Positions 17,252-26,634 of a stretch of DNA of 64,000 nt are shown here, in pieces. Source of the DNA: JBPRGH01 sp051418055 (GTDB lineage Bacteria > Bacteroidota > Bacteroidia > Cytophagales > Cyclobacteriaceae); contig JBPRGH010000139.1 in NCBI GenBank assembly GCA_051418055.1, positions 62,001 to 126,000 of the forward strand, written 5' to 3'. Each line of letters begins with the position of its first letter. The stretch's first letter is position 1. The translations under genes were made by a program, and so were the position numbers. The notes beneath the pieces are model-generated. The model had not been told where the DNA came from. It searched no databases and saw nothing but the letters and a program-made list of their open reading frames with translations.

Positions 17252-17847
17252 TGGATCTTTCTCCCGATTTTAATAAAAACGAACTTATCCCCGCGGTAAT
17301 ACAGGATTATTTTTCACTGGAAGTCCTAATGCTGGGTTATATGAATAAAGAGGCCTGGGAAAAAACATTGGCCACGAAAAAAGTTACCTTCTTCAGCAGA
17401 AAGAGACAAGAGCTATGGACTAAAGGTGAAACATCCGGCAATTTTCTGAATGTTAAATCAACAGAAATTGATTGTGATGCAGATACTATTTTAATAAAAG
17501 CAGTGCCTGAGGGCCCTGTATGCCATACTGGAACAGCTACCTGTTTTAAAGATGAAAATAAATCAAGCAACCTTGGCTTTCTGGAGGATACAATAAAAAC
17601 ACGCAAAACAGCACCTGAGGATAGCAAAAGCTATACAAAGGATCTTTTTTCAAAGGGCCCTAAAAAAATTGCTCAAAAGGTAGGTGAAGAGGCAGTCGAA
17701 CTTGCACTTGAAGCCATGGATAATAATGATGAAGATTTTTTAAATGAAGCAGCTGATTTAATGTATCACTATCTGGTGCTCCTTCAGTCAAAAGGATTTA
17801 GTCTGGATGATGTAGTTCAAATCCTTAGGGAAAGGCATAAAAAATAA
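17251..17847 (+). CDS. hisI: Bifunctional phosphoribosyl-AMP cyclohydrolase / phosphoribosyl-ATP pyrophosphohydrolase
   Basis: 198 aa HisIE fusion doing steps two and three of the pathway. The N-terminal cyclohydrolase (about 1-105) has LWTKGETSGNFLNVKS and the metal-binding DCDADTILIK...CHTGTATCF. The C-terminal MazG-like pyrophosphohydrolase (about 108-198) has KKIAQKVGEEAVELALEAM. Last gene of a complete pathway in one operon. No strong terminator was seen in the 101 bp that follow. Confidence 0.97.
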   Translation: MDLSPDFNKNELIPAVIQDYFSLEVLMLGYMNKEAWEKTLATKKVTFFSRKRQELWTKGETSGNFLNVKSTEIDCDADTILIKAVPEGPVCHTGTATCFKDENKSSNLGFLEDTIKTRKTAPEDSKSYTKDLFSKGPKKIAQKVGEEAVELALEAMDNNDEDFLNEAADLMYHYLVLLQSKGFSLDDVVQILRERHKK

Positions 17848-17948
17848 TTTTATTTAATTTTGTCTTTAATCACATAATCCTATTATTTGGTAAGGATTTT
17901 GCATTAAGCAGATCTGTCCTATAATTAAATCTAAGCCTTATTATTAAT

Positions 17949-18839
17949 ATGACTAAATACTATTTTTTACTTGCGTTGCTTTTTATCACTTATACCGGTT
18001 TTAGCCAGCAAATAAATGAAGAAAAATTATTGATGCATTTAAAGGCCATGTCTGCAGATTCTATGGAAGGGCGCGGATACGGAACAGCCGGAGGTGAAAA
18101 AGCCATTCGGTATATTGAAGAGAACTTTAAAGTTCTTGATATTCAACCTGCTTTTCCTGATGGTTTCACCCAAGAGTTCACAAGTACCCGAAATGAGAAA
18201 ATGCAATCGGGCAAAAATGTTGTTGGTATCATCCCCGGCTTTAGTGATAAAATAATAGTAATAACTGCTCATTTTGATCACCTAGGAATAAAAGATGGTC
18301 AAATTTACAATGGGGCCGATGATAATGCTTCCGGAACCGCTGCTTTATTCAGTATTGCAAAATATTTCTTAGCTCATAAACCTGACCATACATTAGTCAT
18401 TGCAGCAGTAGATGCCGAAGAAGTAGGCTCTATTGGTGCACAATATCTCCTGGAAAATTTTCCGCTGGATTCGTCCAAAATAGCTTTAAATGTAAATCTG
18501 GATATGATAGCCCATAATGATAAGAATGAGCTGTATGCATGTGGTACCTATCATTATCCGCAGCTTAAAGCCCCTCTACAAAAAGTAAAGGGAGCTATAG
18601 ACCTAAAATTCGGTCATGATACACCAAGTGATATCAAGGGTAACAACTGGACATATTCGTCAGACCATCGGGTGTTTCATAGAAAAGGCATTCCGTTTAT
18701 ATATTTTGGTGTAGAGGATCACAAAGATTATCATAAACCAACCGATACTTTCGATAAAATAAATCAGGAGTTCTACATTAATGCAGTTGATTTTATTATA
18801 AAAGCCATTGACCAGTTGGATAGCACAATTAGTAACTAA
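17949..18839 (+). CDS. Secreted M28 family zinc aminopeptidase
   Basis: 296 aa with a signal peptide (about 1-19, ending GFSQ). The M28 co-catalytic zinc signature is visible: ITAHFDHLG, NGADDNASGTAAL, DAEEVGSIGAQYL (catalytic Glu-Glu) and NVNLDMIAH, with a late YSSDHRVFHRKGIPFIYFG histidine. It would act in the periplasm or outside on peptides; the substrate is unknown. A plausible promoter (TTTTG at 17858-17862, ATTATTTG at 17882-17889) lies upstream, so it need not depend on the his operon. Confidence 0.9.
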   Translation: MTKYYFLLALLFITYTGFSQQINEEKLLMHLKAMSADSMEGRGYGTAGGEKAIRYIEENFKVLDIQPAFPDGFTQEFTSTRNEKMQSGKNVVGIIPGFSDKIIVITAHFDHLGIKDGQIYNGADDNASGTAALFSIAKYFLAHKPDHTLVIAAVDAEEVGSIGAQYLLENFPLDSSKIALNVNLDMIAHNDKNELYACGTYHYPQLKAPLQKVKGAIDLKFGHDTPSDIKGNNWTYSSDHRVFHRKGIPFIYFGVEDHKDYHKPTDTFDKINQEFYINAVDFIIKAIDQLDSTISN

Positions 18840-18850
18840 TGAGGATAATT

Positions 18851-18903
18851 AAAAAAGGCTGACAAAATCTTTTGAAACATTTTCTTGCCAGCCTCTTTTT
18901 TTT
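18851..18903. terminator. Bidirectional terminator
   Basis: AAAAAAGGCTGACAA faces TTGCCAGCCTCTTTTTTTT between the convergent M28 and M48 genes. A-runs and T-runs on the two sides serve both strands. Confidence 0.85.
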
Positions 18904-18924
18904 CAAAAAAACAGAAAGAAGGTA

Positions 18925-19740
18925 CTAGTCTTCTCTGTAGTATTCCAGTGCCCGGGGCATCATTTCCTTCAGGTCCTGAATCCTCTCATCCGGATGTGGG
19001 TGAGTAGAAAGAAATTCCGGAGGACGTTGACCTGAGCTTTCAGCTTGCATTCTTTGCCAGAAATCTACAGCCTCACGGGGATTATAGCCGGCCTTAGCCA
19101 TAAAAATCAATCCTAGCTCATCAGCTTCAGATTCGTGCGTACGTGAATACTTCAACATTCCCAGCTGAGTTGTAAATCCTGCTGCCTGCATCAGCAACTG
19201 TTCAGTCATTGAAGGATTTTGTCCTAAAGCTGCCCCTAATGTTTGTAATCCCATATTTGCCACAAGTCCCTGGCTCATTCTCTCGTTGGCATGATGAGCA
19301 ACGGCATGTGCAATTTCATGAGCCATGATAACGGCAACTCCAGTTTTATCCTCAGCAATTGGCATAATACCCTCAAAAAATGCAATCTTACCCCCTGGCA
19401 TGGCAAAAGCATTCACTTCATCGCCCTGAAGCAGATTAAATTCCCATTGATAACCATCAATTCTGTCCATCTCTCCCTGCTCTCTCATATACTCCTGGAC
19501 TGCATTTTTTATATCATGCCCAACTGTCCTTACCATTGAAGTCCATTGTTCATTATTTGAAAGCTGATGTTCATTTAATATCTCCTGATATTGTTCATAA
19601 CTCATAGGCAGGATCTGCTCATCAGGCACCACACTTAACTGTGTCCTGTCTGATACTGGTACAGTTTTACAGGAGTATAATTGTAGTCCGGCAGTTATAA
19701 TTATTCCGGAGAGCAATAATGTAAATATCTTTCTAATCAT
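18925..19740 (-). CDS. M48 family metalloprotease lipoprotein
   Basis: 271 aa from the ATG at 19740, chosen because it starts the signal peptide MIRKIFTLLLSG and puts lipobox LQLYS-C at Cys24. An earlier in-frame start would add 15 unneeded residues. The zinc site is HEIAH at 141-145 with third ligand in SRTHESEADELGLIFM. It resembles periplasmic BepA/LoiP-type proteases that process or degrade outer-membrane proteins (inference from family). The C-terminal STHPHPDERIQDL is typical of the family. Confidence 0.9.
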   Translation of the reverse strand: MIRKIFTLLLSGIIITAGLQLYSCKTVPVSDRTQLSVVPDEQILPMSYEQYQEILNEHQLSNNEQWTSMVRTVGHDIKNAVQEYMREQGEMDRIDGYQWEFNLLQGDEVNAFAMPGGKIAFFEGIMPIAEDKTGVAVIMAHEIAHAVAHHANERMSQGLVANMGLQTLGAALGQNPSMTEQLLMQAAGFTTQLGMLKYSRTHESEADELGLIFMAKAGYNPREAVDFWQRMQAESSGQRPPEFLSTHPHPDERIQDLKEMMPRALEYYRED

Positions 19741-19955
19741 AATTTTATAATTAATAGTTATTAGAGTGCTTTTGCTTCTTAACAAGAAAGTTACCTTTTA
19801 TTCTAAATCATGTGTTTATAAGTTATCCCCATCGTTATTTGTATAAAAAGTACATCTGTGAATTTTTTTAAAAACCTTCTTTATCATTAGTAGAAAAACT
19901 ATCTTTTAGATCATATTTTTGATAAGCAAATAGTTTAACATTAATAAGCTACCAA

Positions 19956-20567
19956 ATGAATATCTATGCTGTTGGCAGAAACTATGCTGCCCATATTGAG
20001 GAATTAAAAAATGAGCGTTCTACAGAGCCTGTAGTTTTCACAAAACCTGACACTGCGCTCTTAAAGAATAATGAACCTTTTTATTACCCTGATTTTACAA
20101 ATGATATACATCATGAAGTAGAGCTTGTTTTACGCATCAGTAAAAACGGAAAGAATATTAAGGATAAATTCGCTCATAAATATTATGACCAGATTGGAAT
20201 AGGTATAGACTTTACAGCCCGTGACTTGCAATCAATTGCCAAGGCAAAAGGATTACCCTGGGCCATTGCCAAAGGATTTGATGGCTCCGCCCCTGTTTCA
20301 AAATTTGTAGAAAAAGAGTCACTGGGAAACTTAAACTCATTAGATTTCAGTTTATTAATAGATGGAGAGGTGAAACAGAAAGGCAACACCAGTTTAATGC
20401 TTTTTAACTTTGATTACATAATTTCTTATCTCTCCAGATTTTTTACGCTCCGTCAGGGAGATATCATTTTTACCGGAACACCTGAAGGTGTTGGCCCGGT
20501 ACAGGTTGGCAACAAACTTGCAGCATATATAGGGAAAGAAAAATTTTTAGATTTTGAAGTCAAATAA
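19956..20567 (+). CDS. Fumarylacetoacetate hydrolase family protein
   Basis: 203 aa, short FAH-fold protein (acylpyruvase/FAHD1-like). Metal ligands are seen in HHEVELVLRI and in IGIDFTARDLQ; the IIFTGTPEGVGPVQVGN signature closes the fold. Possible roles are oxaloacetate decarboxylation, acylpyruvate hydrolysis or catabolic ring-product hydrolysis; family members of this size cannot be told apart by eye. The next gene begins 14 bp inside it, so they are cotranscribed. Confidence 0.87.
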   Translation: MNIYAVGRNYAAHIEELKNERSTEPVVFTKPDTALLKNNEPFYYPDFTNDIHHEVELVLRISKNGKNIKDKFAHKYYDQIGIGIDFTARDLQSIAKAKGLPWAIAKGFDGSAPVSKFVEKESLGNLNSLDFSLLIDGEVKQKGNTSLMLFNFDYIISYLSRFFTLRQGDIIFTGTPEGVGPVQVGNKLAAYIGKEKFLDFEVK

Positions 20568-22476
20568 TATAATATCACTTTTAATACTATTCATACTTTC
20601 AACGCCTCTGTTCGCGCAAAAAGGCGGTTCTGCGCCTGCAGCTGATGAGGAAGACTACTTTATATTTCCTATTAAACCCGGAGAACGTGGATCTTTATCG
20701 GGGACAATGGGAGAACTTAGGTCTTCACATTTCCACACCGGACTCGATATAAGGACTGGCGGAAGATCAGGTGTTCCTGTACATGCCGCAGCTGCAGGAG
20801 ATATTGTAAGGATCTCGGTTAATCCAACCGGATATGGTAATGCAGTTTATATTGTGCATCCAAACGGTACACATACAGTATATGCCCATCTTGATAAATT
20901 TGAAGGCCCGATTGCCGATCATGTCAGGCAGGTACAATATCGTCTGAAAAAATGGGATGTAGAAATTTATCCTAAAAGAGGGGAATTTACAGTTAATAAG
21001 GGAGATGTAATAGCTTTATCGGGAAATAGCGGTTCTTCAGGAGGCCCACACCTGCACTTCGATCTGCGGGATGCTAACCATGACCTTCTCAATCCTCTTA
21101 AATACGGGTTTGAAGAGGTACATGATCATACTCCACCCGTTGCACGTTCACTGGCACTTGTGCCTCTTAATCCAAAGTCACGGATTGAAGGTGAACTTGA
21201 CCGGAAAGAGTACGATCTAAGAAGAAAAGGGAATGATTATTATATAGATGAACCTATCAATGTGTATGGAAATGTAGGCCTTGAGCTTTGGGCTTATGAC
21301 CTCTTAGATAATTCACGATTTCATACGGGAATTACTGAGATGGAGGTGGTATTTAACGGAGAAACAGTCCATAAACAGGAAATTAATACCTTCTCATTTT
21401 CAGATCAGCGTAACATATTAGTTCATATGCCTTATAAGGAATTGCGCACTAGCGGAAAAAGATACCATAAGCTGTATATTGATGAGGGTAATAAGCTTAA
21501 TATTTACCAAACCATACAGAATGGATTAATATTTTCAAAGGATTCATGTGCTTATCCCGTCAAAATTATAATGAGAGATACCTATAATAATGAAAGCTCC
21601 GTTTCCATGACCTTGAGATGTAAAAAACCGGAATTTGAAGTTAATAATGGTTCGGGCCGATATGGGCATCTTAAATCACCACAAACAGAATTAATGAAAA
21701 ATACATTAAAGATTAGAATACCTATTGAAAATGATGATGATATAAATAACATCGTAATGTATGAAGCGGGGGTACCACATGAAATTGCACCTGAATATAA
21801 AGTTGGTGATGAGGTTGTCTATCTTTACAATTTAAGAGAGGGTTTGCCCGATTCGGCAAATTTCTGTGGAACAAAAGAGGTATTTAATTATAAGGCAAGT
21901 GTGCCATCAAATAAGGAGTACGCTTACTATGATGATCACATTAATCTACATTTTCCATACAACAGCCTCTTTGATACATTATACCTGACTACTGATTATG
22001 TTCAGTCAGAAAACCGGGAGTATTTTTCTTTTGGAGATCCTTACAAGCCTCTGAGAAGACATCTTTCTGTGACATTAAAACCCACTAATGAATATGATCA
22101 TGAGAAATATGCAGTTTATGCCGTAGATAATGCTCAGAATCTATATTATCAGGGAGGAGACTGGGATGGTAAAGACATTTCATTCAGGACTCGTGACTTT
22201 GGTACCTATACAATTGCCAAAGATGATGAAGAACCAAATGTAAATGCTTTAAGGCTTTCATCAGATGAGCTAAAATTCAGGATTAGTGATGAACGGTCAG
22301 GGATTAAGGACTATGAAGTAACCGTTGATGGCGAATGGGTGCTTATGCATTATGATTATAAGCGTAACCTCATCTGGTCTGAAAAATTAAACAACGCAGA
22401 TAAATTTTCTGGTAAAGTGATCCTCACAGTTACAGATAACCAGGGGAATAAAAAAGTAGCTGAATATAACTTATAA
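20554..22476 (+). CDS. Secreted M23 peptidase with C-terminal beta-domains
   Basis: 640 aa. A TTG start at 20554 gives the signal peptide MKSNNIISLLILFILSTPLFAQ; no ATG gives one. A LytM domain (about 40-200) has HTGLDIRTGG, YGNAVYIVHPNGTHTVYAHL and GGPHLHFDLRD, all zinc and active-site residues in place. About 430 further residues are beta-rich, perhaps Ig-like or peptidoglycan-contacting, and do not match a domain I know. It overlaps the FAH gene by 14 bp. Likely a periplasmic murein endopeptidase. Confidence 0.87.
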   Translation: MKSNNIISLLILFILSTPLFAQKGGSAPAADEEDYFIFPIKPGERGSLSGTMGELRSSHFHTGLDIRTGGRSGVPVHAAAAGDIVRISVNPTGYGNAVYIVHPNGTHTVYAHLDKFEGPIADHVRQVQYRLKKWDVEIYPKRGEFTVNKGDVIALSGNSGSSGGPHLHFDLRDANHDLLNPLKYGFEEVHDHTPPVARSLALVPLNPKSRIEGELDRKEYDLRRKGNDYYIDEPINVYGNVGLELWAYDLLDNSRFHTGITEMEVVFNGETVHKQEINTFSFSDQRNILVHMPYKELRTSGKRYHKLYIDEGNKLNIYQTIQNGLIFSKDSCAYPVKIIMRDTYNNESSVSMTLRCKKPEFEVNNGSGRYGHLKSPQTELMKNTLKIRIPIENDDDINNIVMYEAGVPHEIAPEYKVGDEVVYLYNLREGLPDSANFCGTKEVFNYKASVPSNKEYAYYDDHINLHFPYNSLFDTLYLTTDYVQSENREYFSFGDPYKPLRRHLSVTLKPTNEYDHEKYAVYAVDNAQNLYYQGGDWDGKDISFRTRDFGTYTIAKDDEEPNVNALRLSSDELKFRISDERSGIKDYEVTVDGEWVLMHYDYKRNLIWSEKLNNADKFSGKVILTVTDNQGNKKVAEYNL

Positions 22477-22519
22477 TAGCAGGAGTTTTATCAGAGGGGC
22501 CTTTTGGTTATTAATGGAG

Positions 22520-23578
22520 TTAATCTCTGGATGGTAATCCGGCTGTTTTACTGTTATTTTCCTCATCGTGATAGTTTCCCAGGTAATTCCTAACATAAAG
22601 TTTATTTACCGTTACCATAATTAGCACCAGCAATGGTGTGGATAGAAAAAGACCTAATACTCCCAGGAATTTAGCAAATAAGAATTGCACGAGCAATAAG
22701 ATCACCGGAGGCACATAAGAGGCTCGCTTTTGTACATTCGGGGTTATAAAGTAACTTTCTATCAATTGTATTCCCAGGTATAACAATCCCACATACAACA
22801 TCTTTTGAGGGCTATCCAGGAGTGCAATGGCCATAGGTGGAATGGCTGATAGTATTGGGCCGATATTAGGCACAAACGAGAAAAAGAAAGCTATTAAAGC
22901 AAAAGTAAATATCATGGGCATATCCAGTATCCAAAGGCCTATTATAGTCATAATAAATATGCTTGACATATCAATTATTTTACCAATAAACCACCGGAAC
23001 AGTACTTCCTTTTGCTCCAACAGCAGGTGATCTGCCGTACTTTGATATTTTTTAGGTACCATATGTAGAATACCTCTTCTATAGAGCTGTGGCCCAAATG
23101 CCAGGAACAAAGCAAAAACTAAAATCAGTAGAGCATCAATGATCAAATTCATTGTCCCGCCCACAATATCAAATGCCCTGCTAACCTGCTCACCTGTAAC
23201 TTTACTATCCTCAAAGCTTTGGATTAGGTTACGGCCAAACTGCGACCTTTGCAGCCATTCTTCAATACGTCCAAGGGCCTGTGGTATTTCATTCACTAGC
23301 CTATTCATCTGCTCGGAAATATTTGGGGAAGCAAGCCAGAAAAAAGCAACAATAAGGCCTATATTTAAAATAATTACCACAGGGAGCAGCCACTTAAATT
23401 TCATTCCTGTTTTTTCAGCAATCCAATGAGCTACTCCTCTCCATAGTATTGCAATTAAACCTCCTGCAAGGACCAGCAAAAAGAAACGTGCGCCGTGATA
23501 AATAGCCATTACAAGGGCCAGGACTATAAGAATTATTAAAATCCGTACGACGAAATATTGAATGTTGTTTTTTACCAT
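22520..23578 (-). CDS. AI-2E family transporter
   Basis: 352 aa polytopic membrane protein of the AI-2E (PerM/YdiK) family. Seven or eight hydrophobic segments, a cytoplasmic or periplasmic loop at about 85-135 with EWLQRSQFG, and the family block FIGKIIDMSSIFIMTIIG...FSFVPNIGPILSAIPP. Family members have been linked to autoinducer-2 export or to Na+/H+ antiport; which applies here is unknown. It is preceded by, and translationally coupled to, a 44-aa ORF (TAATG overlap). Confidence 0.9.
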   Translation of the reverse strand: MVKNNIQYFVVRILIILIVLALVMAIYHGARFFLLVLAGGLIAILWRGVAHWIAEKTGMKFKWLLPVVIILNIGLIVAFFWLASPNISEQMNRLVNEIPQALGRIEEWLQRSQFGRNLIQSFEDSKVTGEQVSRAFDIVGGTMNLIIDALLILVFALFLAFGPQLYRRGILHMVPKKYQSTADHLLLEQKEVLFRWFIGKIIDMSSIFIMTIIGLWILDMPMIFTFALIAFFFSFVPNIGPILSAIPPMAIALLDSPQKMLYVGLLYLGIQLIESYFITPNVQKRASYVPPVILLLVQFLFAKFLGVLGLFLSTPLLVLIMVTVNKLYVRNYLGNYHDEENNSKTAGLPSRD

Positions 23579-23712
23579 TAAAAGTTCCAGGGATAGGTTT
23601 CGGGTGTCTGGGAATCGCCGACACTGTCAATCAGTTTATCAAGATCATCATCCACTTTTAATTGATGTAATGAAGATTGCAATACAGAAATCATTTGCCG
23701 GTCAACATTCAT
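23578..23712 (-). CDS. 44-aa coupled small protein upstream of the AI-2E transporter
   Basis: Small ORF from ATG at 23712 to TAA at 23580-23578, whose stop overlaps the transporter ATG (TAATG). It opens MNVDRQMISVLQSSLHQLKV and ends SQTPETYPWNF. It is soluble, acidic and helical in its first half, with no membrane segment. I do not recognise a family. The exact overlap with the next start is the main evidence that it is translated. It could be a partner or a translational regulator of the transporter. Confidence 0.6.
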   Translation of the reverse strand: MNVDRQMISVLQSSLHQLKVDDDLDKLIDSVGDSQTPETYPWNF

Positions 23713-23821
23713 ACGCTACCCTTGTTATAATTTTCAATATCAGGCTTTTATTTTTAACCTTTCAAAAAAGATAAAGTTTTGATAATCACGATTTAAAAGC
23801 TCGAAATTTGGTATACAGGCT

Positions 23822-23829
23822 TATATTTG
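23822..23829 (+). promoter_or_regulatory. -7 promoter element of bcp
   Basis: TATATTTG matches the TAnnTTTG -7 box and lies 33 bp before the bcp ATG. A TTTG occurs upstream (23807-23810) but at a spacing of only 11 bp, so the -33 element is unclear. Confidence 0.45.
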
Positions 23830-23862
23830 ATTAATTTTAAAACAAACTAAAAACAAACTATT

Positions 23863-24315
23863 ATGCCATTAGAAATAGGAGAAAAAGCACCTGATTTTAA
23901 AGTAAAAGATCAACATGGAAATGAAGTAAAATTATCCGATTACAGGGGCCAAAAAGTAGTACTTTATTTTTATCCAAAAGATAATACACCCGGTTGTACG
24001 GCAGAAGCATGTAACCTGAGAGATAATTATGAGCACCTAAAGAGTGAAGGCTACAGCGTGTTAGGTGTCAGTACTGATTCCGAAGAGTCCCATAAAAAGT
24101 TTATAGAAAAATATGATCTCCCATTCACGCTTTTGGCTGACGTGGATAAAGACATTCATGAAAAATACGATACATGGGTAGAAAAGTCCATGTACGGCAG
24201 AAAATATATGGGTACAGACAGGGTTACATATATCATTGATGAAGAGGGAAAGATAGAAAACATTATTAAAAAGGTAAAAACGAAAGAACATACAAAGCAG
24301 ATTTTAGCTGATTAA
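23863..24315 (+). CDS. bcp: Thioredoxin-dependent peroxiredoxin (BCP/PrxQ)
   Basis: 150 aa atypical two-Cys peroxiredoxin reducing hydrogen peroxide and organic peroxides. The peroxidatic Cys45 and resolving Cys50 lie in YPKDNTPGCTAEACNLRD, the PrxQ spacing of five residues. MPLEIGEKAPDF and the STDSEESHKKF and LPFTLLAD segments are typical. The full family length is present. Monocistronic, 46 bp ahead of the transketolase gene. Confidence 0.96.
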   Translation: MPLEIGEKAPDFKVKDQHGNEVKLSDYRGQKVVLYFYPKDNTPGCTAEACNLRDNYEHLKSEGYSVLGVSTDSEESHKKFIEKYDLPFTLLADVDKDIHEKYDTWVEKSMYGRKYMGTDRVTYIIDEEGKIENIIKKVKTKEHTKQILAD

Positions 24316-24361
24316 TTTCTATAATTCTCCTATCTTCGCACCTTTAAAAGGTAATAAACAG

Positions 24362-25213
24362 ATGAAAGAAGCTCCCGATTTTAACCAGCTGGAAAAAGTA
24401 TCTTCACAGGTAAGAAGAGATATATTAAGAATGGTACATGAGGTACAATCCGGGCATCCGGGAGGATCTCTGGGGTGTACTGAATTTTTTGTTGCTCTTT
24501 ATTTTTATGTAATGGAGCATAAAAAAGAATTCAATCTTGATGGAACAGGGGAAGATCTGTTTTTCTTAAGCAATGGCCATATATCCCCTGTCTGGTATTC
24601 TACCTTAGCCAGATATGGTTATTTTGATGCTTCAGAATTAAAAACCTTCCGCAAAATAGATTCTAGGCTGCAGGGTCATCCTACAACAGAGGAAGGATTA
24701 CCAGGAATCAGAGTAGCTTCCGGATCATTGGGACAGGGTTTATCAGTTGCTATCGGAGCAGCTCAGGTGAAAAAACTCAATGGTGACAATCATAAGGTTT
24801 TTGTATTAATGGGTGATGGTGAGCAGCAGGAAGGTCAGATCTGGGAGGCTGCCATGTATGCTGCACATCATAAAGTGGATAATGTCATTGCTACAATTGA
24901 TTACAATGGACAGCAAATTGACGGTCCTGTAAAAGAGGTAATGAACCTTGACGACCTTAAAGCTAAATGGACAGCCTTCGGATGGAAAGTTATTGAGAGT
25001 GATGGTAATAATCTTCGGGAGATCCTGGCTACACTGGAGAGAGCAAAATCTCTTGCCGGAAAAGGTCAGCCAATCCTTAACTTAATGACTACGGTTATGG
25101 GAAAAGGTGTAGATTTTATGGAAGGTACTCACAAATGGCATGGAGTGGCTCCCAATGATGAGGAATTACAAAAAGCCCTTGCTCAAGTAGAGGAAACACT
25201 GGGAGATTACTAA
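24362..25213 (+). CDS. Transketolase, N-terminal (thiamine-diphosphate) half
   Basis: 283 aa, equal to the PP domain of transketolase. Visible: HEVQSGHPGGSLGCTEFFVALYF, LSNGHISPVWYSTLARYG, GSLGQGLS and the ThDP motif GDGEQQEGQIWEA...IDYNGQQIDG. It acts in the pentose phosphate pathway only with a C-terminal (Pyr and C) subunit of about 310 aa. In split transketolases that subunit usually follows directly, but here the next gene is an unrelated VWA protein, so the partner must be elsewhere. A TATCTTCG -7-like box lies at 24331-24338. Confidence 0.93.
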   Translation: MKEAPDFNQLEKVSSQVRRDILRMVHEVQSGHPGGSLGCTEFFVALYFYVMEHKKEFNLDGTGEDLFFLSNGHISPVWYSTLARYGYFDASELKTFRKIDSRLQGHPTTEEGLPGIRVASGSLGQGLSVAIGAAQVKKLNGDNHKVFVLMGDGEQQEGQIWEAAMYAAHHKVDNVIATIDYNGQQIDGPVKEVMNLDDLKAKWTAFGWKVIESDGNNLREILATLERAKSLAGKGQPILNLMTTVMGKGVDFMEGTHKWHGVAPNDEELQKALAQVEETLGDY

Positions 25214-25254
25214 ATCATCAGACACTTTTACCCGATTTTTAACGTTTTAAAATT

Positions 25255-26634
25255 GTGAGGGTAAAGAATTTACTGTTATTATTTCTTTTTGCACTGGCTG
25301 CATATAACCTGCAGGCACAGGAGGTACAGCAAAAACTTCCTGAAAAAACGCGAATCCTCTTTCTTCTGGATGGCTCCGGCAGCATGCTCGCCAAATGGAA
25401 AGATGAAGATCGTATTGAAGCAGCAAAAAGGATCCTTTCAGATATAGTAGATTCATTACGTACAGATCAGAGGATAGAGCTTGCGCTGCGTGTTTATGGG
25501 CATCGGTATTTTCGTGAAAGCCAGAACTGCCAGGACAGTAAGCTTGAAGTTCCATTTGCCAAAGGCAACCATGACCGGATCATTGATAAAATTAACAGCA
25601 TTAAACCAAAGGGAACAACCCCTATTGCGTATTCCCTTGAACAAGCTGCAGAAGATTTTCCGGAAGAAAGCGGATACAGGAATATCCTGATATTAATTAC
25701 CGATGGCATCGAATCCTGCGGTGGTGATCCGTGCGACGTTTCTATGGCGCTTCAGAAGAAAGGAGTCTTTTTAAAGCCATTTGTAGTAGGTATTGGTGGC
25801 TTAAGTAATTCTTATGATTCTCAATTTGATTGTATAGGGAAATATTTTAATGCTGAGGATGATAAAGCCTTCAGGCAAGCATTAAACAAAGCAATTAAAA
25901 CCACATTGGCAAAAACCACTGCTACAGTTGAGCTTCTGGATAATAGCGGAAACAGCCGCTATACAAATGTAAATGTCACTTTTCAGAATAATTTCACAAA
26001 TACACCTGCCTTTGATTTTATTCACTATTTAGATGCCAGGGGTAATCCTGACACAGTAACAGTTGATCCCGTGCTGGATTATAACCTCATTATTAATACC
26101 CTGCCTCCTGTTAAAGCCAATGTACAGGTGGAGTCAGGGAAACATAATACAATAAAGGTTAAAACACCACAGGGAAAACTGAATGTTACCCAAAATAACA
26201 CCCGTACCTATCCTAATGGTATAGAAATAATCATGCGGGACCGAAGGGGAAATATTTTTCATATCCAGGATATAAATACCGAACAAAATTATCTTGAAGG
26301 GGTATATGAAGCAACGGTTACTACTTTACCCCGTAAAAAGTTCAATATACGTATTGACGAAGGAAAAACAGATTTTATAAATTTACCTGGCCCTGGAATA
26401 CTGAATCTGTCGAATAACAAACATGGCTATGGTAGCATATATATTATTGAGGAGGATAAAACTCAGGAATGGATTGGTGAAATAAAACCTGATCTTAATA
26501 AATCCGTATGGGTGCTTCAGCCAGGTAATTACAAAATAGTTTTTAGAAGTAAGAATGCACCGGGAAGTAAATATACCACCATCAAATATTTTACTATTCG
26601 ATCGGGAAGTTCTACTGCTCTTCAGCTATTTTAA
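25255..26634 (+). CDS. Secreted VWA-domain protein
   Basis: 459 aa starting at GTG 25255, with signal peptide ending YNLQAQ at residue 22. The VWA domain (about 32-215) has an intact MIDAS: DGSGS at 39-43, the GTTPIAY threonine loop and LITDGIESCGGDPC. The remaining ~240 residues look like three or so beta-sandwich repeats (VELLDNSGNSRYTNVNVTF, KLNVTQNNTRTYPNGIEI, GILNLSNNKHGYGSIYII). Such proteins are periplasmic or surface adhesion-type factors. It converges on, and overlaps by 23 bp, the kinase gene that follows. Confidence 0.87.
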   Translation: MRVKNLLLLFLFALAAYNLQAQEVQQKLPEKTRILFLLDGSGSMLAKWKDEDRIEAAKRILSDIVDSLRTDQRIELALRVYGHRYFRESQNCQDSKLEVPFAKGNHDRIIDKINSIKPKGTTPIAYSLEQAAEDFPEESGYRNILILITDGIESCGGDPCDVSMALQKKGVFLKPFVVGIGGLSNSYDSQFDCIGKYFNAEDDKAFRQALNKAIKTTLAKTTATVELLDNSGNSRYTNVNVTFQNNFTNTPAFDFIHYLDARGNPDTVTVDPVLDYNLIINTLPPVKANVQVESGKHNTIKVKTPQGKLNVTQNNTRTYPNGIEIIMRDRRGNIFHIQDINTEQNYLEGVYEATVTTLPRKKFNIRIDEGKTDFINLPGPGILNLSNNKHGYGSIYIIEEDKTQEWIGEIKPDLNKSVWVLQPGNYKIVFRSKNAPGSKYTTIKYFTIRSGSSTALQLF

